8,508 bases of DNA from Stramentimicrobium sp964525625. Lineage in GTDB: Bacteria > Atribacterota > Phoenicimicrobiia > Phoenicimicrobiales > Stramentimicrobiaceae. Under the pieces are notes generated by a model, which was not told the origin of the DNA, made no database searches, and worked only from the letters and a program-made list of their open reading frames with translations. Below are positions 1-5,940 of the stretch, in pieces (position 1 is the stretch's first letter; every line of letters starts with the position of its first letter). The position numbers were made by a program, and so were the translations under genes. The stretch spans positions 1 to 8,508 of the forward strand of contig CAZGKY010000097.1 in the NCBI GenBank assembly GCA_964525625.1. The letters run 5' to 3'.

Positions 1-967
1 CTGAAAATACTGCATCTTTTATCTTTGGTTCAATATCTAAAACTTCATTAATTCTAACTGCCGAAACAGAGGCTCTGGGAATCAGGACAAACATCATAGA
101 AAACATAATTAAGGAAAACATAATTTGTGAAGCATATTGTACAAAGGCCATCAAATCTCCCACTTGCATGCGGCCATATTCAATCCTTATGCTTCCTAAC
201 CAGATAATAGCTACAATAGTCAAATTAAGAATCAAGGTCATCAAAGGCATTAACATTACCATAAGAGTATTGACTTTTTTTGCGGTGTCAGTTAATTCAA
301 AATTGCTCTTATTAAATCTCTTCTTTTCATGTTCTTCTTTATTAAAAGCCCTTATTACTCTTATGCCAGTTAGATATTCGCGAAGTACTAAGTTGAGTTG
401 GTCAAGTTTTATTTGCATTGACTGGAAAAGAGACATACTTTTTTGCGCAACAAAGTAAATAATCACGGCCAGGATAGGTAAAATCACCATCAAAAGTAAA
501 GCTAATTCGGCATTTTTATAAACAGCCATGATGATACCACCTACAAAAAGCAAAGGAGCCCTAAGAAACATTCTCAATAAAGTACTAGTTAACTGTTGTA
601 TTTGGGTTATGTCATTGGTAGTTCTGACAACTAGAGAGGCAGTCCCTATCTCATTAAATTCCTGCAAAGAAAAACTTTCCACCTTACTAAAGACCAAAAC
701 TCTAAGATCTCTGGCAAATCCTGTAGATACTCTTGATGCTAAATAACTCCCATAGATAGAAGCCATCAACGCTATTACAGCAATTAGGAGCATCCTTCCT
801 CCAATCTGTAATATGAAATTTATATCCCCATTCACTACCCCAAGATCAACTATATCCGACATAAGGTAGGGTAAAAATAACTCTGAAATAGACTGTAAAA
901 AGACTAACAGTATAATCCCAGTTATGGATAAATAGTATGGTTTTAAATTTTTGAGTAATTTAAGCAA
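1..967 (-). CDS. ABC exporter half, TM287-like, permease part (3' end cut by window)
   Basis: The reading frame runs from a TTG start at 967 through base 1, giving 322 residues; the ATP-binding domain lies outside the window. What is visible is the six-helix transmembrane domain of a type IV (B-family) ABC exporter, which sits in the cytoplasmic membrane and pumps out drugs or lipids. Diagnostic stretches are SDIVDLGVVNGD (37-48), TNDITQIQQL (117-126), LRAPLLFVGGIIMAVY (135-150), a coupling-helix segment REYLTGIRVIRAFNKEE (196-212) and MQVGDLMAFVQYASQIMFSL (267-286). From memory these match Thermotoga TM287, the degenerate-site half of the TM287/288 heterodimer, nearly segment by segment, so a TM288-like partner is expected just downstream. 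The TTG start is chosen because AGGAG lies 9 nt upstream (977-981), no in-frame ATG or GTG precedes it, and an in-frame TGA is found further upstream. Exporter assignment is firm; substrate is unknown. Confidence 0.93.
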   Translation of the reverse strand, partial: MLKLLKNLKPYYLSITGIILLVFLQSISELFLPYLMSDIVDLGVVNGDINFILQIGGRMLLIAVIALMASIYGSYLASRVSTGFARDLRVLVFSKVESFSLQEFNEIGTASLVVRTTNDITQIQQLTSTLLRMFLRAPLLFVGGIIMAVYKNAELALLLMVILPILAVIIYFVAQKSMSLFQSMQIKLDQLNLVLREYLTGIRVIRAFNKEEHEKKRFNKSNFELTDTAKKVNTLMVMLMPLMTLILNLTIVAIIWLGSIRIEYGRMQVGDLMAFVQYASQIMFSLIMFSMMFVLIPRASVSAVRINEVLDIEPKIKDAVFS

Positions 968-976
968 ATTATGATA

Positions 977-1009
977 CTCCTGTCCGTTAATTCTAATACT
1001 GTCAAGGAA
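977..1009 (-). promoter_or_regulatory. exporter ribosome site with upstream complementary segment (possible attenuator)
   Basis: On the transcript, TTCCT (1009-1005) begins one base after the TAA of the short leader ORF and can pair with the exporter's Shine-Dalgarno AGGAG (981-977), with one G-U pair and a 23-nt loop. A ribosome paused at the end of the leader ORF would cover the first segment and leave the exporter site free, the arrangement seen in cat and erm translational attenuators. The stem is only 5 bp and would be weak alone, so the function is conjecture. Confidence 0.22.
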
Positions 1010-1010
1010 A

Positions 1011-1037
1011 TTAATAACTAAAATTATAAGAATTCAT
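1011..1037 (-). CDS. possible 8-codon leader peptide (MNSYNFSY) ahead of the ABC exporter
   Basis: A very short ORF of ATG, seven more codons and TAA ends 43 nt before the TTG start of the exporter. It has a good ribosome site, GGGAG at 1046-1050, 8 nt from its ATG. This is better placed initiation than the exporter itself has (AGGAG with a TTG). Leader peptides are known ahead of heterodimeric ABC exporters, for example bmrB before bmrCD in Bacillus subtilis, and short ones precede cat and erm genes. Whether this one is translated is inference. An ORF this short can occur by chance in AT-rich DNA, so the call rests on the ribosome site and position. Confidence 0.3.
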   Translation of the reverse strand: MNSYNFSY

Positions 1038-1073
1038 TTTTAATTCTCCCATAGAATTAGATTTTTTACTATA

Positions 1074-1096
1074 TTTATATTATTCAAATTTTTGAA
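1074..1096 (-). promoter_or_regulatory. candidate promoter -10 with overlapping 14-bp palindrome, ABC exporter
   Basis: On the minus strand TATAAA (1079-1074) could serve as a -10 box, giving a start near 1066 and about 30 nt of leader before the short ORF at 1037. No good -35 box is present. In its place lies TTCAAA-TT-TTTGAA (1083-1096 on the plus strand), a palindrome with a 2-base centre that covers the bases just upstream of the -10. A dimeric repressor or activator, such as a MarR-type protein, would fit, but no regulator gene is visible nearby. AT-rich DNA makes such boxes common. Confidence 0.25.
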
Positions 1097-1213
1097 AAAA
1101 TTAAGGGTAAGTAAGATAAGGCAGGACAAAGGGGAAATTATGTGTAGCGATATTTAAAAAATATTTGCCATCTGGTTCAAACTATAATTTTCTCTTTACA
1201 AAAACTAATATAA

Positions 1214-1254
1214 AAGGTCATAAAAGTAGCAGGAAAATTGTCTTTTATGACCTT
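1214..1254 (-). terminator. stem-loop terminator after the YbjQ gene
   Basis: AAGGTCATAAAAG (1214-1226) and CTTTTATGACCTT (1242-1254) are perfect 13-bp inverted arms around a 15-nt loop. On the minus strand the stem is followed by TTATATTAGTTTTT, a broken T-rich tract; on the plus strand nothing T-rich follows. It begins about 60 nt after the YbjQ stop codon and separates that unit from the ABC exporter. The stem is AT-rich and the T tract is interrupted, so termination may be partial. It is the longest perfect hairpin I found in the window. Confidence 0.5.
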
Positions 1255-1313
1255 GTGATAATGTAAATAACTTAATTCTCCTGTATAATATTCTTGCTGA
1301 TAGCTAAATCCAT

Positions 1314-1634
1314 CTATTTTTTCTTTAATTTTACGGCAGTGCCATAAACGAACATCTCTGATGCCGCCTGCATAATGGATGAGGTAGTAAAGCGAATACC
1401 CACTATACCATCTGCTCCCATCATTTGAGCCATCATGGTCATACGATCAATAGCCTGTTCGCGGGATTCAGCAAGTAATTTGGTATATTCCTCTATTTCT
1501 CCTCCCACTACATTACGGAAGGTAGCAAGTATATCTTTACCAGCATGACGAGCACGAACTGTATTACCTTTAACCAGTCCTAAGGTTTGAATAATTTCAT
1601 ATTCAGAAAATTGATCCTGAGTCGTTAATAACAT
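1314..1634 (-). CDS. YbjQ/UPF0145 family protein
   Basis: A 106-residue protein that is full length for the YbjQ (UPF0145, DUF74) family, small cytoplasmic proteins that form ring-like oligomers in solved structures. The family is sometimes labelled a heavy-metal-binding domain, but its role is not established. Family marks seen here are the segment GGEIEEYTKLLAESREQAID (44-63), MGADGIVGIRF (72-82) and EMFVYGTAV (93-101). I see no cysteine and only one histidine (30), which gives no support to a metal site in this copy. The ATG follows the stop of the 67-residue membrane protein gene by 18 nt, with GGGAGG 12 nt upstream (a rather long spacing), so the two are co-transcribed. The stem-loop at 1214-1254 ends the unit. 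Family assignment is strong; function is open. Confidence 0.9.
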   Translation of the reverse strand: MLLTTQDQFSEYEIIQTLGLVKGNTVRARHAGKDILATFRNVVGGEIEEYTKLLAESREQAIDRMTMMAQMMGADGIVGIRFTTSSIMQAASEMFVYGTAVKLKKK

Positions 1635-1652
1635 CTTTCCACTATACCTCCC

Positions 1653-1856
1653 TTACTTTTCAACATCTCTGGAATAACGGTCACTCTTATAGTTTTTCAT
1701 CCTATCACGTAATGCTTTGCTAAAAAGCAATCCCAGACCGATTAGCATTACCAGACCGATAATTCCTATCCAAGTATTCTGAAACATCCCAATAACCCAG
1801 GCTACTACCCAGGCTATTGCCACTATAATTAAAATAATATAGGCTGTTTTTTCCAT
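1653..1856 (-). CDS. small two-helix membrane protein, function unknown
   Basis: A 67-residue protein with two hydrophobic spans, about residues 5-24 (rich in Ile, Val, Ala and Trp) and 29-46, joined by a very short turn around Gln-Asn-Thr (26-28). A strongly charged tail, 48-67, contains six Arg or Lys and four Asp or Glu and probably lies in the cytoplasm by the positive-inside rule. There is no signal-peptidase site, so it should stay in the membrane as a hairpin. AAGGAG lies 9 nt before the ATG. I do not recognise a named family. It is the first gene of a two-gene unit with the YbjQ protein 18 nt downstream, so it may give that soluble protein a membrane partner; this is inference from position only. 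Confidence 0.8.
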   Translation of the reverse strand: MEKTAYIILIIVAIAWVVAWVIGMFQNTWIGIIGLVMLIGLGLLFSKALRDRMKNYKSDRYSRDVEK

Positions 1857-1885
1857 TTTAGACCACTCCTTTATATTTCTCTATT

Positions 1886-1919
1886 CTATTTATATTGCTA
1901 AACTATTTATATTGCTAAA
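1886..1919 (-). repeat. two perfect 17-bp tandem copies in the leader of the small membrane protein/YbjQ unit
   Basis: The 17-mer CTATTTATATTGCTAAA (plus strand) occurs at 1886-1902 and again immediately at 1903-1919 with no mismatch. On the minus strand each copy reads TTTAGCAATATAAATAG and carries a TATAAA that could act as a -10 box. The copies lie between the extended -10 at 1933-1941 and the ribosome site at 1867-1872, hence in the probable 5' untranslated region. They may be a duplicated protein-binding site, a duplicated promoter element or simple replication slippage. Confidence 0.7.
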
Positions 1920-1932
1920 CCGTCATTTTTGA

Positions 1933-1941
1933 ATTATAACA
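1933..1941 (-). promoter_or_regulatory. extended -10 promoter for the membrane protein/YbjQ unit
   Basis: On the minus strand the bases read TGTTATAAT, a perfect extended -10 (TGN then TATAAT). No good -35 box is found at the usual distance, which extended -10 promoters can tolerate. Transcription would start near 1926, giving about 70 nt of leader that includes the 17-bp tandem repeat. TATAAA boxes inside each repeat copy are alternative -10 elements. Confidence 0.45.
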
Positions 1942-2035
1942 TATTGGCAAAAAATATAATAACTGAAAGAAAAAGTACTAAGATATGGAATAATAACCTT
2001 TGATGTTTGGCATAATTTACTCTATTTTAAATTAT

Positions 2036-3058
2036 TTAAGAGCGGGCAAAGATTTTGGTAATTTCATCTTTAGCAGAAATTTTTAAATCTTCCCAGATAC
2101 CACCACTGGCTATCTTCAAACCAAATATTTGCTCTTTTATTTCACCAATTATGAAAGCCTTTATTTTATTCTCTTCTAATAAAGCAATAATTTTCTTAGC
2201 ACTGGGCAGAGAGGTAACTATAAGCAGGGTTCCAGAGGTAATTGTTCGCAAAGGATCCAGATTATACTCCTTACAAAGTATCCTTGCTTCTTCTAAAAGT
2301 GGTATGGCATCTCTATCCACTGCTAGGCCAACCCGGGAAGCCAGAGCAATCTCATAAAGGCCGGCAGCTAAACCTCCTTCGGTAGGATCATGCATCGCAT
2401 GAACTTCCATATTATTGGCCAATAATGCTTCCTTTACTACAGAAAGTCCTGGATTATAAAGAAAGTTCTGACACCTTTCAATAAAGTTTTGCTGATATCC
2501 CCTTGCTTCTAATTCTTCTCTTTTTTCTCTGGCAATAATAGCAGTCCCTTCAATAACAATTCCTTTGGTCAAAATAACAACATCTCCTGGTTTCGCTCCT
2601 GAAGTAGAAATAAGCTTGTGCTTTTCAACTTCTCCCAGCATGCATCCAACAATAATCGGCCGATCTAAATTATAACTAACTTCAGTATGCCCTCCTATTA
2701 TAGCCACATTTAGTTCCTCACAAGCCTTTTGTATTTGAGAAAAAATATTTTCCACTAATTCTTCCGTGGTCTTTTTTTCTGGTAGAAGTATAGTAGCTTG
2801 AAACCATCTGGGCATTGCTCCTCTGGTTGCAATATCATTAGCGTTCACCTGAACAGCATACCAGCCAACCTCCTCGGTAGCGAAAGTTATGGGATCTGTT
2901 TTAGCTACTAAATACCGATCAGGATAGTCAATAACTGCAGCATCTTCTCCCAGTTTTGGACCAATAACGACCCTCGCATCCGTTTTACCCTGATATTTTT
3001 TTAATAGCTTTTCCAGTAAGGAAAAGTCTAATTTCCCCAATGGTAATTTCTTTTTCAT
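2036..3058 (-). CDS. AIR synthase-like protein of the PurM/HypE/SelD/ThiL fold
   Basis: A 340-residue cytoplasmic protein with the two-domain PurM fold that binds ATP and phosphorylates or activates a substrate. Marks in order are GEDAAV (37-42, magnesium-ATP loop), TDPITF (54-59), VNANDIATRGAMP (71-83), GGHTEVS (122-128), KPGDVVILTKG (156-166) and MHDPTEGGL (222-230). These fit the HypE-like branch (COG0309) annotated as AIR synthase-related protein or hydrogenase maturation factor. It is not a normal HypE: that enzyme ends in a short tail with the cysteine that carries the carbamoyl/cyano group, while this one ends KIFARS with no cysteine in the last 70 residues. PurM, SelD and ThiL also fit less well, since SelD needs an N-terminal Cys or Sec loop and the usual ThiL marks are not evident. 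The ATG has AGGA 10 nt upstream. No hydrogenase or purine gene is nearby, so the substrate is unknown. Confidence 0.85.
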   Translation of the reverse strand: MKKKLPLGKLDFSLLEKLLKKYQGKTDARVVIGPKLGEDAAVIDYPDRYLVAKTDPITFATEEVGWYAVQVNANDIATRGAMPRWFQATILLPEKKTTEELVENIFSQIQKACEELNVAIIGGHTEVSYNLDRPIIVGCMLGEVEKHKLISTSGAKPGDVVILTKGIVIEGTAIIAREKREELEARGYQQNFIERCQNFLYNPGLSVVKEALLANNMEVHAMHDPTEGGLAAGLYEIALASRVGLAVDRDAIPLLEEARILCKEYNLDPLRTITSGTLLIVTSLPSAKKIIALLEENKIKAFIIGEIKEQIFGLKIASGGIWEDLKISAKDEITKIFARS

Positions 3059-3371
3059 TTTATCATTATCCTGAAAAATTAAAATCTCTTACATTAGTTG
3101 CATGGTCTTATTACTTTAATCTTTTTAATATTAAAAAAATCTACTTCCTAACCTTCTACTCCAATAATAAAAGTAATTTATTGTTTGAATAGTAATCTGG
3201 ATATTGCTAAAAATAAAAAGTTTTTCTACTTTGAATTAATGAAAAATTATTTCTAAAAGACAGATAAAATAAATGCTCCAGGTATTCTTATAAAAAGAAC
3301 TGTCTCATAAATATAAAAATTAACAAAATTATGCCACTAAAAGATATTATCTGATTCTTCTATCCATTACC
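3059..3371. other. 313-nt AT-rich spacer with no gene
   Basis: No ORF with a ribosome site is found on either strand. It should hold the end of the methyltransferase transcript and the promoter of the AIR-synthase-like gene, but no GC-bearing terminator hairpin and no convincing promoter pair is visible. The only symmetry is TTTTTAATATTAAAAA (3122-3137), an all-AT perfect palindrome about 65 nt upstream of the start codon. ATATTGCTAAA at 3201-3211 repeats the core of the 17-bp tandem repeat at 1886-1919, probably by chance. Confidence 0.5.
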
Positions 3372-4112
3372 TTATTTTACAATACCTGTAAAAACTTTCA
3401 GCCTGTATTGACCTTCTCCCAATAGATACTTATCATAAAGATGATCCAAATTTATCTCGCTAACTTCTAGATGATTCCTTTTAAAGATATCCATCCAGGT
3501 ATTATGGGAAAATAAGCCAAGGGTATGAACCTCATGGTAGATATTCAATTTTCCTCCCTGACGAATTAGATAGATTAAAGATGCTTCATAGGTATTTTCG
3601 GAAACAATATGATTATTTTCAAAGAGAGTAATATGTATATCTTCCCTTTTTCCAGTATAAACAAAATTATTTTCCTGGAAATCTTCTTTCAGGTGAGTTA
3701 CTACCAGAAAAATACCTCCTGGTTTTAAATGGTGCACAGCATTGCTAATAGTTTTGTTCAAGTCAGCAATACTGGTCATATACATAATGGAATCCGGAAT
3801 GATTACCACATCAAATTTTTCCCCCAGACTAACCGTTCTCATATCTCCTTTAAGATAGGTTACTTCTGAATTTCTTCTTTTCGCTATTTTGAGCATTTCT
3901 TCACTTAAATCTACACCGGTAATAAGAAAATATTTTTTAAAATGATAATCATATCCTCCTGCTCCACAACCAAGATGTAACATCTTAGCTGGAGTTTTAG
4001 TAATATCTCTTGAGAGCAGATTAACATACCATAGTGCCTCCTTCTGGTACGTTTCAGGCCCTGCTATAATAGACTCCGTCCAGGCAAGTTCATTATAAGA
4101 TTTCCCATTCAT
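3372..4112 (-). CDS. class I SAM-dependent methyltransferase, substrate unknown
   Basis: A 246-residue soluble Rossmann-fold methyltransferase. Visible motifs are the SAM glycine loop MLHLGCGAGGY (44-54), the ribose-binding acid GVDLSEEML (66-74, Asp68), the adenine-contact acid KGDMRTV (88-94, Asp90), motif II FDVVIIPDSIMYM (100-112) and motif III LKPGGIFLVV (129-138). The C-terminal half (about 150-246) should form the substrate-binding beta region. It resembles many single-gene small-molecule methyltransferases and lacks the marks of rRNA, tRNA, DNA or ubiquinone enzymes. The start is the first ATG of the frame, and GGGGGAGG immediately upstream gives a strong but very close ribosome site (2-5 nt from the ATG). 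The next in-frame ATG is residue 44, inside the SAM loop, so this start is the only sensible one. It is flanked by long spacers and is likely transcribed alone, or with the weak 40-codon ORF upstream. Confidence 0.88.
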   Translation of the reverse strand: MNGKSYNELAWTESIIAGPETYQKEALWYVNLLSRDITKTPAKMLHLGCGAGGYDYHFKKYFLITGVDLSEEMLKIAKRRNSEVTYLKGDMRTVSLGEKFDVVIIPDSIMYMTSIADLNKTISNAVHHLKPGGIFLVVTHLKEDFQENNFVYTGKREDIHITLFENNHIVSENTYEASLIYLIRQGGKLNIYHEVHTLGLFSHNTWMDIFKRNHLEVSEINLDHLYDKYLLGEGQYRLKVFTGIVK

Positions 4113-4126
4113 ATCCTCCCCCTCAC

Positions 4127-4249
4127 TTATCCTGTTAATCTCATATTGGTAAAATATTTTATATATTTAAGATTAATAGTATTTTCTTTATAAGTAACAT
4201 TTAGTATTATCATATTTAGTACCTTAAATCTATATATAGAACTAGCCAT
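4127..4249 (-). CDS. possible 40-residue ORF upstream of the methyltransferase
   Basis: An ATG at 4249 opens a 40-codon frame ending in TAA 14 nt before the methyltransferase ATG. AAGGAG lies 4 nt upstream of the ATG, closer than ideal. The product would be rich in Ile, Asn, Lys and Tyr (for example YKENTINLKYIKYF, 20-33), has no clear membrane span or motif, and looks like what random AT-rich DNA encodes. The ribosome site and the tight spacing to the next gene are the only support. It could be a leader ORF or nothing. Confidence 0.2.
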   Translation of the reverse strand: MASSIYRFKVLNMIILNVTYKENTINLKYIKYFTNMRLTG

Positions 4250-4473
4250 TTTGCTCCTTAAATAACCTCCTGACTGATATTCTAAGCTGTATAGTTAATA
4301 AAAGAAATAGAAGTATACTTAAAAAAATTAGATAGAGCATGTATTTTTCTTAATATCCAGAGGTTTATTTGGCCAAGTCTTTCCTGCATAGCAAACTAAA
4401 TATGGTCGTGACTTAATTTAATTTTTTGGTCTGGTTATAGTTGCATTAAGACAACTACGGTCTTAAACATTTA
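4250..4473. other. AT-rich spacer between the DUF401 and methyltransferase genes
   Basis: Together with the weak ORF at 4127-4249 this forms a 361-nt stretch without a firm gene. It contains two overlapping small hairpins just after the DUF401 stop codon (4438-4466), the 10-bp palindrome AAGTATACTT (4311-4320) and a run of seven T on the minus strand (4327-4321) that is not preceded by a clear stem. No strong promoter pair is visible for the methyltransferase. Confidence 0.5.
4438..4466 (-). other. two mutually exclusive short hairpins after the DUF401 gene
   Basis: TTAAGAC (4446-4452) pairs with GTCTTAA (4460-4466) around a 7-nt loop, starting 8 nt beyond the DUF401 stop. TAGTTG (4438-4443) pairs with CAACTA (4452-4457) around an 8-nt loop. 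The two share bases and cannot form together. On the minus strand the next bases are A-rich, with no T tract, so a classic terminator is unlikely. A 3'-end stabilising hairpin or chance are the alternatives. Confidence 0.25.
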
Positions 4474-5691
4474 TCATTTAAGCCACAAACTTAAGAAAAA
4501 ATAATTTATTATTAGAATAACTACCAGGCTAAGTAAAAATTTCCAATAATCCTTATAGAGTTCTATGGTAGAAATCTTAAGATATTCACAGGTAAATAGC
4601 TGACATAAATGTAATGGTGAGAAAAAATAGCCTACAAAAGACCATACAAAAGTGAAATGACCATAAAGTAACAGACTGCTTTCAGAGATAGGTAAGGTTA
4701 GTAAAATGGGCAACACTACACCCAGTGCGGCAGGCTGAAACCCAGTAGTTAACCCAAAAAAGAAAGAAATAAAAATAATGCCAAATATAATAGTCTGGGG
4801 ATTACTAAAAATTATAGAAAGTAAGGAAAATATTGATTCCATTTTACCTATAACACCCTGGATTAAGTAGACACCAATAAACGCCAATAGTATTCTTACG
4901 TTAAAAGCCCGGACTACATCCAGGAGAAAGGTTTTTCTGGGGCGAAGTAAATACACAGCCAGTAAATTGACTATCATCCCAATATAAAAAGGAATATGGA
5001 AGAATATATTGCAAAACACAGCCAAATAGATCGGTGCAGTATAGGTAAGTAGCTTTAGTAAATTTGGCAATACAGGATTTCTGGAGACACTATGATTGTT
5101 TTCAATTTTTCTTAAATACAAAAAATAACCTGCTGCTATATATAATACAATAAAGATACTATTCAACCCCACAAGTTTATAGAGAGAAATTTGAGGAACA
5201 AGAGAGGTAACTACCAGAAAACCGGTAGTATAAGGTAAAATGAACATACCGATATGTCGATAAATCAAATTAATAATAGCCTTCTGATTAGTAGATAAAT
5301 CCGATTCTTCACCCAGCTTATCAATAAAGGGGATTGAGATAATAGCACCTCCCGGTAAAGAAAGTAAACCTACCAGGGCAGGAATAGACATAAATATTAT
5401 TTTTTTGTTCTTAATGACTTCCAGCATGTACTTAATTACTTCATCAATAATCTGGTATTCCTTAAGCAGGACCCCCAGAATAACTATTTCTACCACCACT
5501 ATATATCTCTGTATTTTAGTTATATCGGCAAAGGTGGCTAATAATATTTCTATAATTTCCGGTATCCTCAATCCACCCAATACAGCCATAAGCATGGCAC
5601 AAATACAAATAGCTATTCCAATCGGTATATTTTTCTTGTTTAATAAAGGAATACTCAAAAAAGAAATAATAACTACAAAAAATTCCCACAT
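4474..5691 (-). CDS. DUF401 family integral membrane protein, probable transporter
   Basis: A 405-residue, highly hydrophobic protein with about ten to twelve membrane spans, the usual length for DUF401 (TIGR00529/COG1906), a family found in archaea and anaerobic bacteria with no proven function. Family-like stretches are LPGGAIISIPFIDKLGE (112-128), NLIYRHIG (141-148), TTGFQPAALGVVLPIL (315-330) and GYFFSPLHLCQLFTCEYL (354-371). The two glycine/proline-rich segments, one in each half, resemble the paired re-entrant loops of the ion transporter superfamily (CitMHS, ArsB and relatives), so an anion or organic-acid carrier is a reasonable guess. The ATG is the first possible start because an in-frame TAA directly precedes it; the ribosome site is weak (AGG, about 10 nt away). 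Neighbours do not name a substrate. The gene appears to be transcribed alone. Confidence 0.82.
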   Translation of the reverse strand: MWEFFVVIISFLSIPLLNKKNIPIGIAICICAMLMAVLGGLRIPEIIEILLATFADITKIQRYIVVVEIVILGVLLKEYQIIDEVIKYMLEVIKNKKIIFMSIPALVGLLSLPGGAIISIPFIDKLGEESDLSTNQKAIINLIYRHIGMFILPYTTGFLVVTSLVPQISLYKLVGLNSIFIVLYIAAGYFLYLRKIENNHSVSRNPVLPNLLKLLTYTAPIYLAVFCNIFFHIPFYIGMIVNLLAVYLLRPRKTFLLDVVRAFNVRILLAFIGVYLIQGVIGKMESIFSLLSIIFSNPQTIIFGIIFISFFFGLTTGFQPAALGVVLPILLTLPISESSLLLYGHFTFVWSFVGYFFSPLHLCQLFTCEYLKISTIELYKDYWKFLLSLVVILIINYFFLSLWLK

Positions 5692-5940
5692 TTATAATAT
5701 ACCTGGCTAATTAAGGTAAAATAAAAATTGAAAAACCAGCTCTTATTTTAGATATTAAAATTCCCTGTTACCCAACTCTACCTGAGCCGTTTAACATTGG
5801 TAATATGATACCATATTTAGATTCTTTTTTCTTTGATCATTCTTATCTATCATTCATAGCTTAAATAAATTCAACATAGCTTTTTTTATTTACAAAAGGT
5901 GATGGTATAAGTAAATACGATTTATTAGACAGTAAAGACC
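5692..5940. other. 249-nt spacer with short repeats, no gene
   Basis: No supported ORF. CATAGCTT occurs twice exactly 20 bp apart (5855-5862 and 5875-5882), about two helical turns, which could suit a protein dimer but is short. TAAAATAA (5717-5724) and TTATTTTA (5743-5750) form an all-AT 8-bp inverted repeat just upstream of the DUF401 ribosome site. No clear terminator follows the oxidoreductase gene and no strong promoter pair precedes the DUF401 gene. Confidence 0.4.

Noticed and set aside
168..746. Plus-strand ORFs of 96 and 72 codons
   Set aside because: They lie opposite the ABC exporter permease, whose minus-strand frame has clear family motifs; their products match nothing and look like antisense translation.
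1000..1005. Perfect TTGACA on the minus strand as a -35 box
   Set aside because: No -10 box lies 16-19 bp downstream; the nearest, CATAAT, is 26 bp away.
2055..2357. Plus-strand ORF of 100 codons
   Set aside because: It is fully opposite the AIR-synthase-like gene and has no recognisable feature.
2036..3058. Calling this gene hypE, selD, thiL or purM
   Set aside because: The fold marks are shared by all four. The HypE cysteine tail and the SelD catalytic Cys/Sec loop are missing, and no purine or thiamine context is present.
3122..3137. TTTTTAATATTAAAAA palindrome as an operator
   Set aside because: It is all AT in AT-rich DNA, with no promoter boxes around it; expected by chance.
4311..4320. 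AAGTATACTT palindrome as a regulator site
   Set aside because: It is ten bases and AT-rich, with no promoter placed against it.
5405..5710. Plus-strand ORF of 101 codons
   Set aside because: It lies opposite the start of the DUF401 gene; its hydrophobic content mirrors that gene.
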